This document shows positions 8,131-17,252 of a stretch of DNA of 64,000 nucleotides, in pieces. How positions within the stretch are numbered: position 1 is the first letter of the stretch; each line of letters opens with the position of its first letter. The notes beneath the pieces are model-generated. The model worked only from the letters and a program-made list of their open reading frames with translations, had not been told where the DNA came from and did not search any database. The stretch is from Anaerolineaceae bacterium (GTDB lineage Bacteria > Chloroflexota > Anaerolineae > Anaerolineales > Anaerolineaceae). The stretch spans positions 1 through 64,000 of the forward strand of contig PABH01000047.1 of assembly GCA_002702705.1 (NCBI GenBank). The letters are read 5' to 3'. Both the position numbers and the translations under genes were made by a program.

Positions 8131-9156
8131 TTACCGCCCCGGGATAGCCGCTTCCAAATTTTGCAACCCACTTAACGCTGCCGAGAATTGCCCTAAAGCT
8201 GCCTGAGCGGTAAGCGTGTTAATCATATCCGGCAAATTCTTTAATGCCGGTCCGCCCTGAGATTCCAGAGCAGCTGCTGCATTTGCTCCTAATTGAGCAA
8301 GCTCTGCCAGTTCCTCCGCGGAAATTTTTTGATCGGTAAAAGCTTCACGCATGGTTAACGCATAATCTTTTGCCATTATCAAAGCATCTGCACGCGATTC
8401 GGCCATCTGATCCGGATTAAATGAAAAGGCAAAGTTTTCGCGTTCTGCTAAAACCAATTCCACCGTTGTTATAATCAAATCCTGATTAGTTGATAATGTT
8501 TCCAGGCTTAACCCAACTGATTGAGCTGCTTCATAGAGCTGGGTAACTGTTTCCGGTGAAATTTCATCATTACTTTCAACGATCTCTAGTACTTCACCCA
8601 TAAAAACCAGGACATTATCCATATCTTCTTCAAGCAGGTATAAAAGACTAATCATATCATCGGCGTATTCTGCGTAGTCTCCATACAAATACGTATAAAT
8701 TTCTAATAATTCCTCAGCAAAATAAATCAATTCCTCCGCTTCACTAGAATAATAATAAAGCTCATCAATTTCATCCTGAGAGAGGCTGTTATCGGAGGTT
8801 GCCTGGGTGGTTGTTGTAGTGGCTTGTTCAGATGCGGTCACTGCATCCTGTACAGCCTCATCAATTAATAACGCCAATTCTTCTTCCGTGTATTGAGTGT
8901 ACTCACCTTCTGTTACCGAAATATCATCTTCAACTGCAATTTCCGATGTGGGCAAGGCAGTTTGTGTGGCAGAAACCCCCGCTTCAATGGCAGCCTCTAT
9001 ATTGGCATCGGCGGTTTGTGTTGCTGATATAGCTGCCGCAGCTGTAGCTTCGATATTCGGGGTTGGTGTTATTTCCGTTGAAAGATTACAGGATGAAAGT
9101 ACAAAACTGACCGAAACGATCAAAACAAATACAAATTGCGGTTTGTATTTCTTCAT
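8131..9156 (-). CDS. Helical lipoprotein of unknown function, 341 aa
   Basis: The signal peptide has lipobox VLSSC (Cys23). Residues about 30-75 are a low-complexity Ala/Thr/Gln stretch with a repeated SATQTA theme. The remainder is strongly acidic and helical (long Glu/Asp/Leu/Ala runs), with no cysteines after the lipid anchor and no motif I recognise. The start at 9156 has a good ribosome site (AGGAAGG, 8 nt away). It is monocistronic with its own terminator and was presumably exposed on the outer face of the membrane. Confidence 0.8.
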   Translation of the reverse strand: MKKYKPQFVFVLIVSVSFVLSSCNLSTEITPTPNIEATAAAAISATQTADANIEAAIEAGVSATQTALPTSEIAVEDDISVTEGEYTQYTEEELALLIDEAVQDAVTASEQATTTTTQATSDNSLSQDEIDELYYYSSEAEELIYFAEELLEIYTYLYGDYAEYADDMISLLYLLEEDMDNVLVFMGEVLEIVESNDEISPETVTQLYEAAQSVGLSLETLSTNQDLIITTVELVLAERENFAFSFNPDQMAESRADALIMAKDYALTMREAFTDQKISAEELAELAQLGANAAAALESQGGPALKNLPDMINTLTAQAALGQFSAALSGLQNLEAAIPGR

Positions 9157-9212
9157 AAAAAATCCTTCCTATTAGCCTTTACGGTCTCTGGACAAAATAA
9201 GTGATGATAAAA

Positions 9213-9235
9213 ATTGTAAAAAAATTTTTTACAAT
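9213..9235 (-). terminator. AT-only palindrome, probable terminator
   Basis: ATTGTAAAAAA and TTTTTTACAAT form a near-perfect palindrome around one A, 25 nt beyond the stop codon of the lipoprotein gene at 9260. The T-tract is inside the stem. Confidence 0.45.
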
Positions 9236-9259
9236 GCGCAGTAAAAATTTAATAAAAGT

Positions 9260-9766
9260 CTACGGAACATACGGCGGCAGTGTTAAAACCTTAAATTGAT
9301 CCCCCTGTTTTTCCACCTCAAACACAAATTCACTGATTGGGGTCACATCTTCCGGGTCTGCACCGCAGCAAGCACCAATCTCAAACACTTCACCCTCTTT
9401 GTTCACCAATTGAACGGTAAACACAAACCGATCGTCTGAAACTGCATCTTCTTTTAAGATCCTTAAGGGCGGCAAACACATCAGACCATTCAACTCACAC
9501 CCATTTTTAAACAGGCCCGACACATCAGACGGGTCAAGTGTGGGATTATAACCGGTTAAAATCTCCAAATCACCGCCATAATATTGGGCAGCTCGTTCGT
9601 AATCCTGGTGGCTTAAGGCATCCAAATAGGCGGTTAAAGTGACACGTGCTCGTTCAATTGGTGTTAACGGGTCAATTGTTGCGGTACCCGTGGGCAGAGT
9701 CGCTGCTGCTGGGGTACAGCTTACCAGTAACACTGTAATAAAAATGAAGATCATAATTTTTTTCAT
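9260..9766 (-). CDS. Small lipoprotein, possible NTF2-like fold
   Basis: A 168-aa lipoprotein from the ATG at 9766. An in-frame TTG at 9781 would add five residues and is less likely. The lipobox LLVSC is followed by an Ala/Thr/Pro linker. The segment TLTAYLDALSHQDYERAAQYYGG resembles the first helices of NTF2/SnoaL-like domains, which is only a weak hint. Two Cys pairs (NGCELNGLMC, GACCGADPED) could form disulfides. It is adjacent to another lipoprotein on the same strand but separated by a palindrome, so probably independent. Function unknown. Confidence 0.7.
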   Translation of the reverse strand: MKKIMIFIFITVLLVSCTPAAATLPTGTATIDPLTPIERARVTLTAYLDALSHQDYERAAQYYGGDLEILTGYNPTLDPSDVSGLFKNGCELNGLMCLPPLRILKEDAVSDDRFVFTVQLVNKEGEVFEIGACCGADPEDVTPISEFVFEVEKQGDQFKVLTLPPYVP

Positions 9767-9889
9767 GTTTTTATCCGGCAATCAACTTTTATTTGGAATT
9801 TATGGTTCAATTTTTTAAATCGCGTACAATAATCCAATACCGGCTAATTATAATAGATCATCACGATTCATTAATATCAAGGAAGTGTT

Positions 9890-10393
9890 ATGACAACGAT
9901 CCGTACAATCAGGCAAGATGATGCGGCTATGTTCTTAAGTCTGCGTAAACAATTAGATACTGAAACCAATTTTATGTTGTTGGAACCTGGTGAGCGGAAA
10001 ACAAACGAAGAAACTCTCCGCCAGCAGTTGAATAACATCTTAATTCAGGATAATGCAACCCTCCTGGTGGCGGAAGATGATGGGATGCTGGTGGGGTTTA
10101 TCGCTGCCGATGGGGGATTTTTCCGGCGTAATTACCACACCGCAAAGGTGGTTATCGGCCTTTTGATCTCACATCAACGAATGGGTTTAGGCACACAACT
10201 TTTTGAAAAGATTGAGGAATGGGCCAAAGACCACCAGATACACCGCCTTGAATTAATGGTCATGGAACACAATCAGGCTGCCATCGGACTCTATCAAAAA
10301 ATGGGTTTTGCGGTAGAAGGTATAAAACGGGATAATTTATTAATCAACGGGGAATGGATAAATGAACTTCTTATGGCAAAAATCCTGGGATAG
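9890..10393 (+). CDS. GNAT-family N-acetyltransferase
   Basis: A 167-aa cytosolic acetyltransferase using acetyl-CoA. Motif A is clear: VVIGLLISHQRMGLGTQLFEKI has the R-x-x-G-x-G/A pyrophosphate loop. The segment NQAAIGLYQKMGFAVEG is the usual motif B and C-terminal strand. The ribosome site AAGGAAG lies 6 nt before the ATG and a TATAAT-like box lies at about 9850. The substrate cannot be predicted; RimI-like and small-molecule acetylators share these motifs. Confidence 0.88.
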   Translation: MTTIRTIRQDDAAMFLSLRKQLDTETNFMLLEPGERKTNEETLRQQLNNILIQDNATLLVAEDDGMLVGFIAADGGFFRRNYHTAKVVIGLLISHQRMGLGTQLFEKIEEWAKDHQIHRLELMVMEHNQAAIGLYQKMGFAVEGIKRDNLLINGEWINELLMAKILG

Positions 10394-10458
10394 TGTGAAT
10401 ATTCCAGCCCTTTTTAAAAAATTAATCTTCTTATATTCCCCTATGGGCAGGAGTTGAT

Positions 10459-11160
10459 ATGTCGAAACGAGTTATGGTTGTATTTTTCATTTTATTAATG
10501 ATCTTTACGTTAAGTGCCTGCAAGGGAAAAGAAAACCATGAAGAATCCGCCAACCCGGAATTGGATTCATCAGTAACCTTTCAGATTCTTAAAACCAAAG
10601 CCATGCAAACCGCCCAGGCTCAATTAACCCTTGCTTCCATTCTAGAGCCAACCCAGACTCCCCAAAACCCAATCAAAACACTTCACAATTCTTCCGAAAC
10701 ACTACCTACTGCCTATCCTGTTGAAGAACAGCCGCTGGTTACCGAAACACCGCTTCCCACAGCAGAAGAACAAACCATGCAACCACAGGAACCCACGTAT
10801 ACTCCCTGGCCGTCGAACTCGCAGTATGACTGCCAGGTTGCATTGGTCGCACCCGCTGCTGGAGAAAACCTCTCACCCGATTCCGCTTTTGAAACCCATT
10901 GGCGGTTAACCAACAGCGGCAGCCAGGCGTGGGATCATAACAGCATTGATTTTGTTTTTATGGACGGAGAAAAGCTGCATACCAGTGGGGATATTATCGA
11001 TTTGAAAAAAAATGTGAATCCCGGCGAAACCATTGATTTCTTTTTACCCATACAAACGCCCTCTCAAATTGGGAGCTTTCAAACCGCCTGGATTCTAAAA
11101 CGAGGCAACCTCTATTTCTGTTCGTTAAACCTATCCATTCAGGTGAACTCCACACCATAA
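10459..11160 (+). CDS. Lipoprotein with C-terminal NBR1/FW-type Ig-like domain
   Basis: A 233-aa lipoprotein (lipobox LSAC, Cys21) with a Pro/Thr/Glu-rich linker to about residue 120. It ends in a domain of the NBR1 four-tryptophan type: HWRLTNSGSQAWD, a Gly-Glu turn (NPGETIDFFLPI), TAWILKRGNLYFC. This beta-sandwich domain is known from eukaryotic autophagy receptors and from many bacterial surface lipoproteins, where its ligand is unknown. The ribosome site AGGAG precedes the ATG. A paralogue with the same layout lies 350 nt downstream at 11508. Confidence 0.82.
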   Translation: MSKRVMVVFFILLMIFTLSACKGKENHEESANPELDSSVTFQILKTKAMQTAQAQLTLASILEPTQTPQNPIKTLHNSSETLPTAYPVEEQPLVTETPLPTAEEQTMQPQEPTYTPWPSNSQYDCQVALVAPAAGENLSPDSAFETHWRLTNSGSQAWDHNSIDFVFMDGEKLHTSGDIIDLKKNVNPGETIDFFLPIQTPSQIGSFQTAWILKRGNLYFCSLNLSIQVNSTP

Positions 11161-11507
11161 AACGGCGCCATCGGAAAGGAAGCATCTCTCCGGAAGGGTA
11201 GAATTCAAGTCTACCAAATTAAAAATTTGCCCTCCCGAAGGAAAAATTTAATGACGATATTTTCCCACAGTCAACCTTCCGATGGGTTGGGGTAAATCAA
11301 GGTAACCTGGCATGCAACCATCGGAAGGGTTCGGGTGTTATCCTTCGGATGGTTATGATGAGGTCCAGCTAGTAAAAAAGGAAACCATCCGAGGTAAAAG
11401 TTAACGTTACCCGGCAATAAAATTGCACCATATAAGAAAATTAAAAAATAGTATATACTATTAAGCAAGGTCATTTTAAACTTGTTTTAAAAAAGGAAGG
11501 GCGTTAT
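11161..11507. repeat. Intergenic patch of two long-loop hairpins
   Basis: The gap between the two FW-domain genes carries CCTTCCGATGG (11275-11285) pairing perfectly with CCATCGGAAGG (11318-11328). Next comes CCTTCGGATGG (11342-11352) with CCATCCGAGG (11385-11394, one bulge). A weaker pair (CTCCGGAAGGG, CCCTCCCGAAGG) precedes them. The architecture is that of the hairpins at 1.55, 38.2 and 39.9 kb, with stem bases changed on both arms. Confidence 0.6.
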
Positions 11508-12197
11508 ATGAAAGATACACTCTGGAACCTTCTCACCGGACTTGTAATGATTGGAACTTTACTGGTCCTGGTTCTTTTTATGGTTGTATTCAGCAATCCA
11601 CAAACATTCCTTAATCCATTACCACCGCCGGATCTACCGGAGGTATTGGTCCTGCCAACCGCGACAGCTACATTACGCAGTCTACCTACCGTTGCTACAC
11701 CAGAAGAATTGATTGAGCTGGCTACCGAAAGCGGACCCAGCGCCACGCCGCGCCCTTCTTCAACACCATTACCAACCAATACATCCTTTGTATTACCGAC
11801 TTCCACCATTACCCTTACACCAACCCCCACCGAAACCGAAACGCCAACAGCTTCCCCTACCAGCTCGGCTTACCAGTGTGAAGTGGTATCCAGTTCACCT
11901 GAATATAATCGGGTTTACCCACCCGGTGGTGACTTTGACGGCCGCTGGACGTTAAAAAACACCGGCACGGAAACATGGGGTGATATTGTTGATCTAATCT
12001 ATATCAGCGGTGCCAAGTTCCAGACCGGTGCGGATGCGGTAGATCTTCAAAAATCCTCTGTTCGGACAGGTGAAACCACCGATGTCATCGTCGATATGCT
12101 TGCCCCGCGTGAACCGGGTACCTACAAAACCGTATGGCGTTTACGCCGAAGCGATACCACTTTCTGCGAAGTAACCTTGCAAATCGTGGTGGAATAA
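11508..12197 (+). CDS. Membrane-anchored FW/NBR1 Ig-like domain protein
   Basis: A 229-aa paralogue of the protein at 10459, but anchored by an uncleaved or signal-type N-terminal helix (about residues 8-30) with no lipobox Cys. A Thr/Pro/Ser linker runs to about residue 120. The C-terminal domain has the same landmarks: YQCEV, GRWTLKNTGTETWGD, VRTGETTDV, TYKTVWRLRRSDTTFCEV; the two Cys may pair. AAGGAAGGG precedes the ATG. The pair looks like a tandem duplication whose anchors have diverged. Confidence 0.82.
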   Translation: MKDTLWNLLTGLVMIGTLLVLVLFMVVFSNPQTFLNPLPPPDLPEVLVLPTATATLRSLPTVATPEELIELATESGPSATPRPSSTPLPTNTSFVLPTSTITLTPTPTETETPTASPTSSAYQCEVVSSSPEYNRVYPPGGDFDGRWTLKNTGTETWGDIVDLIYISGAKFQTGADAVDLQKSSVRTGETTDVIVDMLAPREPGTYKTVWRLRRSDTTFCEVTLQIVVE

Positions 12198-12206
12198 TAA
12201 CAAAAA

Positions 12207-12237
12207 CAAAAGATCGGCTTGCCGGTCTTTTTTATTT
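12207..12237 (+). terminator. Intrinsic terminator
   Basis: AAGATCGGC and GCCGGTCTT pair across a tiny loop and are followed by TTTTTTATTTTTT. It overlaps the last codons of the convergent esterase gene. Confidence 0.75.
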
Positions 12238-13179
12238 TTTCCAGCCCTCGGCATACCAGCGCAGATAATCTGCCACATAGGTTTCCCAATAAGCATAATC
12301 ATGACCACCGGGTTGAAGGCGGTATTCATGCGGGTAATTGATTCGGACCAATTCCGCCTCAAATGCTTCGGTATATTGGCGGAAAATATCATCTTCGCCC
12401 ACGTCTATCAATAAGCGGGGGTGTTCATCTTCGGGTAAGGCAGCTACCCAGCTGGAAATCAGGTTGGTATCTCCACTAAAGGTGGGGTAACTGTGCGCCC
12501 CAATTGCGCCAAATAAACCGGGTTCCGTAAAACCGATCCGCACCGCCCAATTGGCGCCGCGTGAATAGCCGCCCAACGCTCTGAATTTGGGGTGTGAGTT
12601 AACTCGGAATTCCTCATCAACCTGTGGTAAAACGTCATCCAGCAAGGCCTGCGGATACTTGGAATCTCGCGCCTCGCTCCACATATCATGTTCAAAGGGC
12701 ATCACCATCACCAAGCGGGGAATTTCACCGTCTGTTATCAGCTGATCCGCCGCACTCACCAGTCCAATTTTTTGCCAGGTTGTCTGGTCGGCCAACTGCC
12801 CGTGTAACATGATTAACAGCGGGAAACCTTCTAGCGGAGCATCCGCGTAACAGGGCGGCAGGTAAACCTGGGCAGGAATGGGCTGGCCAAGGGTTGGCGA
12901 GTTAAAATCAACAGAAATAAGCCTGCCAGATGATTCAACACAAGGTGTTGGGCTGGGTGTTTGCGTAGGCGCAGTGGTTGCGGTAGCGGGGGGGTAAGGG
13001 GTTGCCGTTTTGGTGGGAATGATGGTTGGTAACAAAACAGATGTGGATTCGGATCGAAAAACCGGGAGATCGTCCGTTATCATTTGAAAATTACAAGCAG
13101 ATAATAACAAGATCAAACCAATTCCAATAAAATTGGTTAACCTGTTCAAAAAATGCGTATTATAACTTGACGATTTCAT
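12232..13179 (-). CDS. Lipoprotein carboxylesterase (esterase D / putative esterase family)
   Basis: A 315-aa secreted lipoprotein (lipobox LLSAC, Cys29), a short Pro/Thr linker, then an alpha/beta-hydrolase domain of the putative-esterase (PF00756-like) type. It has PLLIMLHGQLADQ for the oxyanion-side strand, the nucleophile elbow GGYSRGAN, a likely acid in LLIDVGEDD and a likely His in LQPGGHDYAYW, followed by the C-terminal helix. Relatives include feruloyl esterases and mycolyltransferases; the substrate is not predictable. A TATAAT box lies 9 nt before the ATG, implying a very short leader. Confidence 0.88.
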   Translation of the reverse strand: MKSSSYNTHFLNRLTNFIGIGLILLLSACNFQMITDDLPVFRSESTSVLLPTIIPTKTATPYPPATATTAPTQTPSPTPCVESSGRLISVDFNSPTLGQPIPAQVYLPPCYADAPLEGFPLLIMLHGQLADQTTWQKIGLVSAADQLITDGEIPRLVMVMPFEHDMWSEARDSKYPQALLDDVLPQVDEEFRVNSHPKFRALGGYSRGANWAVRIGFTEPGLFGAIGAHSYPTFSGDTNLISSWVAALPEDEHPRLLIDVGEDDIFRQYTEAFEAELVRINYPHEYRLQPGGHDYAYWETYVADYLRWYAEGWKK

Positions 13180-13205
13180 CCTATTGCGATTATACTCTTT
13201 CTGCT

Positions 13206-13279
13206 CGGGGTGTAGCGCAGTTGGCTAGCGCACCGTGTTTGGGACGCGGGGGTCGGCGGTTCGAGTCCGCCCACCCCGA
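13206..13279 (+). tRNA. tRNA-Pro (anticodon UGG)
   Basis: A complete cloverleaf. The acceptor arms CGGGGTG (13206-13212) and CACCCCG (13272-13278) pair fully. The D-loop AGTTGGCTAG, an anticodon loop TTTGGGA giving TGG, and a T-arm with GGTTCGAGTCC are present. No CCA is encoded. It is followed by its own terminator. Confidence 0.96.
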
Positions 13280-13288
13280 CAGCTTTAA

Positions 13289-13313
13289 AAACAGCTTATG
13301 GCTGTTTTTTTAT
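13289..13313 (+). terminator. tRNA-Pro terminator
   Basis: AAACAGC-TTATG-GCTGTTT followed by TTTTATTTT, immediately after the tRNA. Confidence 0.85.
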
Positions 13314-13618
13314 TTTAATGCGGTTAATGCACATTAAGAACTTCCTGTAAAGCGATCATTTTTTATCTGATCCTTTTTTCCGAACCCATCTGAAGATATT
13401 CATAATCTCTGTACTTCCGTATTTCTGTGTGCCTTCTTATACAACCATAACCCATCAAGTGCTCTTTAAAATTTTTTTCACTCATCCTTGATTGACAAAC
13501 CTACCTCACATTCTTATTATTAAATTAATCAAGGCCTAAACTTGCAAGAGGATAATGATGAAAACGAAACACAAAGAATCTGTGTCTCCGTAAATCTGTG
13601 TGCCTTATTCAGTGGATA
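13314..13618. repeat. Gap with two copies of a CCGTA-CTGTGTGCCTT repeat
   Basis: CCGTATTTCTGTGTGCCTT at about 13418 recurs as CCGTAAATCTGTGTGCCTT at about 13588. Both resemble the TCCGTG-TGTGCG ends of the repeats at 39.7-40.1 kb. An inverted pair CCTTGATT/AATCAAGG lies between them. I see no gene here. Confidence 0.45.
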
Positions 13619-15184
13619 TTACTTGGCCGCGGTGATGATGGTGTACACCCAAAAACCATCTTGTAAACCGTAAAAAGCCAACCCGTCATACCCCAGGGTC
13701 ATATTGACCATCGCGGCAGAACAACAGGAAGGTTTGTGTAAAACTTCCTGATATGTTACCGGCAGTGTTTGCCCGTCATAGGAAAGAAAGATGTTGTCGT
13801 CCTGCTGGTAAAAATAAAAGGGTTTGTCATTTATCTGGCGGTATGTAAACATGGCTTGGTAACCAAAGGTATCATTTAAAATCTCCCCATCTTTAATAAA
13901 CACATCCGCCAAATCCAATAACCAGCTGTCACCTTCCCGCCATAACCCGCGCACCGGTCCGCCTGGTGGGCCGTAAGGCAGGGTAACATACGAAAAGATA
14001 ATGTCCTCATTCCGGCGCACCTGTAGATGGTATAAATCTCCCACTTCTGCGGGGTGATCTTCATCAAAAGTGACAAATATCAAATCATTTCCAAAAAACA
14101 CACGCGAGGGCACATAACCGAAAGAGGAAAGAAAATGGTAAGGAACAGGCTCAACCCCATTTAACGTAATCATTTCAGGAATACCACTGTCACCACCCAT
14201 GACCGGCAAATAAAACTCAGTCTGGGCAGCGTTCACTTCCGGCAGACCAATCCATTCGATCGTAAACGGCAAAACTGCTTCATCCTGATAATAGAGCTTC
14301 CCTTCATTAAACTTTAGGTCAAATGGCGCGAGGCGCTGGTTGATTTGCTCAATATCCGCTGAGGTTAATTCCCGCAGCGCAGCGGCTTTATCCCGTGCAG
14401 CGCGCGGTAACAAACTGGCAAAAGTTTCCACTTCCATTATTTGATAACAATCATCACTGGTCAGGCGGTATACATCAAACTTCAAGCCACCCGTTTCAAA
14501 AACTGCCGGTGGGGTTTCGTTTAAACGGCAATCGGAAGGTACAATGCCATCAATACTGAGAAGCTTCGGTGGCTGGAGCGAAATGCTGCTGCCTAAAATC
14601 GGCATAATAAAATCTTGTGAACCTACGACCTTAATCAGGTTATCCTTATCCGCTGTTTGCCATAAAAAAGCGGTCGCAATACCTGCCTGGCTGCTATCCG
14701 GAGAAGGAACCACCAGGCAGCCATAAAAACCTTGGGAATACAAGTTGCGGATTTCTGGAAAGTTGCCATATGTCTGGGGGATGCCTGCATTCACATTAAG
14801 CTGGCAAAAGGCATCCGGTTGTTTACCATCAGAAGCGATCCTTGTTAACCAAATGAATCCATCTCTGCCGCGAATTTCGGCTTCCGATTGGAGTATCCAA
14901 TTCGGCGGATAGGAAAATTCAAGACCCAGATTATCATTATGATACAGTACCCAATCCTCACCTGCACTCATAGGTGGGTAAACGGTGGGCGTCACGCGGG
15001 TGGGCAGCGGCGTGATGGTTGGGTGAAGGGTGTTGGTGGCTGATGGTGCTGGCGTTATTGTATTGGTGGGTGTTTGGGGTAATACGGATGGAATCACCGG
15101 TTTGTCTGGCACGCTACAGGCAACCAGGAAGACAAATACACAAACTACCAGCCAGCGCATCACTTTCTGACCATAAACAAACAT
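13619..15184 (-). CDS. Large lipoprotein with PsbP/DcrB-like N-terminal segment
   Basis: A 521-aa lipoprotein (lipobox FLVAC, Cys23) with a Thr/Pro linker. The first folded segment, YHNDNLGLEFSYPPNW, carries the F-S-Y-P-x-x-W signature seen at the start of PsbP/DcrB-like domains in many bacterial lipoproteins. The remaining 350 residues look beta-rich and have no motif I can name. A strong GAGGAGGG precedes the ATG at 15184; the internal Met9 is an unlikely start. It is a monocistronic unit and its function is unknown. Confidence 0.78.
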   Translation of the reverse strand: MFVYGQKVMRWLVVCVFVFLVACSVPDKPVIPSVLPQTPTNTITPAPSATNTLHPTITPLPTRVTPTVYPPMSAGEDWVLYHNDNLGLEFSYPPNWILQSEAEIRGRDGFIWLTRIASDGKQPDAFCQLNVNAGIPQTYGNFPEIRNLYSQGFYGCLVVPSPDSSQAGIATAFLWQTADKDNLIKVVGSQDFIMPILGSSISLQPPKLLSIDGIVPSDCRLNETPPAVFETGGLKFDVYRLTSDDCYQIMEVETFASLLPRAARDKAAALRELTSADIEQINQRLAPFDLKFNEGKLYYQDEAVLPFTIEWIGLPEVNAAQTEFYLPVMGGDSGIPEMITLNGVEPVPYHFLSSFGYVPSRVFFGNDLIFVTFDEDHPAEVGDLYHLQVRRNEDIIFSYVTLPYGPPGGPVRGLWREGDSWLLDLADVFIKDGEILNDTFGYQAMFTYRQINDKPFYFYQQDDNIFLSYDGQTLPVTYQEVLHKPSCCSAAMVNMTLGYDGLAFYGLQDGFWVYTIITAAK

Positions 15185-15431
15185 ACCAACCCTCCTCTTC
15201 TATCAAGTAACTCGCAGGATTCTGCGTGAGTTATCCGACATATTTCGATTTTACCACCAACCGTTTTTAATCCGCTCTACCGGAACTTAGCATGATTTGA
15301 AGTCCCGCTTAAATTGCCTGAAACTTAACAATGAACAGGTTATAATTGGGAAAATCAAATTACCCACTGGGCTTTCAAAAAACAGGGGATTCCCGAGCCT
15401 AAAATATACCAGCCTGATAAGTGAGACAAAA

Positions 15432-16010
15432 ATGACGTATTTTCAAAAAATTACCGGCACAAAATGTTATTTATCCCCTTGTGTCACCGCCGATGCTGAA
15501 CAATGGACACGATGGTTAAATGATCTCGAAGTAGCCATACCGCTCGGAGATGAAGCCTATGAACTCATCACCCAGACCAATCAGGAAAACACAATCAAAG
15601 AGATTACCGCTGACGGTAACAAAGTGTTTACCATCGTGGATCGCGAAACGGATCAGCCAATTGGGCGTTGTTTACTCTTTTTTATCAATTCGGTTGACCG
15701 GCGAGCAATGATGGGCATTTTTATCGGAGAAAAACAATATTGGAATCAAGGCTATGGCACCGAAGCCACCCAACTCTTGTTAGATTATGCTTTTAATTTG
15801 TTGAACCTCAACCGGGTTGAGTTGGGCGTTTTTGCCTTTAACCAACGCGGTATCCAGGCTTACAAAAAAGCAGGCTTTAAGGAAATCGGTATCCGCCACC
15901 AGTTCCGCTGGATCGGGGGACAAGCTTTTGATATGGTAATGATGGATATTTTAGCAGATGAATTTAAATCACCTTATGTAAAGCCCATTTTAGAAAGAAT
16001 TTTAAGTTAA
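15432..16010 (+). CDS. GNAT acetyltransferase, RimJ/RimL-like
   Basis: A 192-aa acetyltransferase. Motif A reads GIFIGEKQYWNQGYGTEATQLLLDYAF and motif B reads NRVELGVFAFNQRGIQAYKKAGF, the pattern of the RimJ/RimL/SpeG branch that acetylates protein N-termini or small amines. The frame is open from 15297, but the family N-terminus (MTYFQKITGTKCYLSPC) begins at the ATG at 15432; the upstream 45 residues are atypical. A weak hairpin (AAGTTAAA-TTTAACTT) follows the stop. Confidence 0.87.
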   Translation: MTYFQKITGTKCYLSPCVTADAEQWTRWLNDLEVAIPLGDEAYELITQTNQENTIKEITADGNKVFTIVDRETDQPIGRCLLFFINSVDRRAMMGIFIGEKQYWNQGYGTEATQLLLDYAFNLLNLNRVELGVFAFNQRGIQAYKKAGFKEIGIRHQFRWIGGQAFDMVMMDILADEFKSPYVKPILERILS

Positions 16011-16160
16011 AATCAATTTAACTTTATTATTTTACGTAAATTTCATTGAGATAATTTATGCTCACCGCGGGTAAAAAAACAAAATCTTTTATAAATCGCA
16101 CAAACTCTACCTTCACACGATATAAAATTTTAATCAAATTCCCTCAGTCCGGAGAAATTA

Positions 16161-17117
16161 ATGAAGGATGTAGAACAACTTGAATCCCAAAATATAACAG
16201 TGGTGATCCCGGCTTTTTGTGTAGAAAAAGAAATTGAAGATGTATTATATTCAATCCCTCCTTTTGTGAAATCAATTATCGTTGTGAATGACGCTTCTCT
16301 GGACAAAACCGAATCGATCATCCAAAAAGTAAAACTTCAAGATGAGCGGGTTGACCTTGTTTCACACCCCACCAACCAGGGCGTTGGCGGTGCAATGATT
16401 TCTGGTTTTAAAAAAGCAGTGGATTCAGGGGCAGATATCGTCATCAAATTAGATGGGGATGGGCAAATGGACCCTTCATTCTTAATCACGCTCATCACCC
16501 CCCTCCTCAATAACCAGGCGGATTATACAAAAGGGAACCGTTTTTACGATTTTGTTGCCCTTCGTAAAATGCCGTTCATTCGTAAGCTGGGAAATACCAT
16601 TTTGGGATTTATGACCAAAACCGCCACCGGATACTGGAATATTTTTGACCCTACCAATGGTTATATTGCCATCCGCGCGGAAAAATTAAAACAATTAAAC
16701 CTGGCGAACATAGCAACTTCATACTACTTTGAAACATCCATGTTAGCCAACCTATACCTGATTAATGCCCGGGTGGTGGATGTACCTATTCCCGCTGTTT
16801 ATAAAGATGAGGTTTCCAATTTAAAAATATCAAAAGTTATTTTTGAATTTCCGTTTCGTTTATTAAGAGATTTTTTAAAAAGAATCTTTCTGCGTTATTT
16901 TTTATATGATTTTTCCATGGTCTCAGTCTACATTACCATCGGTGTCCCCATGCTTTTATTTGGTATCATTTTTGGCGCGATAAAATGGATTGATTATGCC
17001 CAACGTGCGGTAGAAGCCCCCACCGGGACCGTTGTTTTACCGATGATGTGTGTACTGCTGGGATTTCAATTAATTTTATCTGCCATCCACCTCGACATTC
17101 AGTCCATGCCCAAATAG
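16161..17117 (+). CDS. Family 2 glycosyltransferase with C-terminal membrane anchor
   Basis: A 318-aa GT-A enzyme resembling polyprenyl-phosphate mannosyl/glucosyl transferases. Seen: VVIPAFCVEKEIEDVL, VVNDASLDKT for nucleotide binding, KLDGDGQMDPSFL containing the metal-binding D-x-D, and FDPTNGYIAIRAE as the acceptor loop. Two TM helices close the protein (about 255-275 and 290-312). The ribosome site GGAG lies before the ATG. The next gene (17253) is a small four-helix membrane protein, and the GT-C-like protein beyond it would be a plausible user of the lipid-linked sugar. That pathway is inference. Confidence 0.9.
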   Translation: MKDVEQLESQNITVVIPAFCVEKEIEDVLYSIPPFVKSIIVVNDASLDKTESIIQKVKLQDERVDLVSHPTNQGVGGAMISGFKKAVDSGADIVIKLDGDGQMDPSFLITLITPLLNNQADYTKGNRFYDFVALRKMPFIRKLGNTILGFMTKTATGYWNIFDPTNGYIAIRAEKLKQLNLANIATSYYFETSMLANLYLINARVVDVPIPAVYKDEVSNLKISKVIFEFPFRLLRDFLKRIFLRYFLYDFSMVSVYITIGVPMLLFGIIFGAIKWIDYAQRAVEAPTGTVVLPMMCVLLGFQLILSAIHLDIQSMPK

Positions 17118-17252
17118 CCCCTCATCGTAGAAATCCGATTGAACCCCCAAACTGTACAGCTTTCCAGATAGGCGTATAACTCCTATCGTTTTTAATTTCA
17201 GTGTGACTCTTCTTTTCTGATATAATTTTTTAGTTATCCTGCAGTAAACCCA

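Noticed and set aside
15297-15431. 45-residue N-terminal extension of the RimJ/L-like acetyltransferase
   Set aside because: It has no ribosome site and no similarity to the family; the domain begins at the ATG at 15432.
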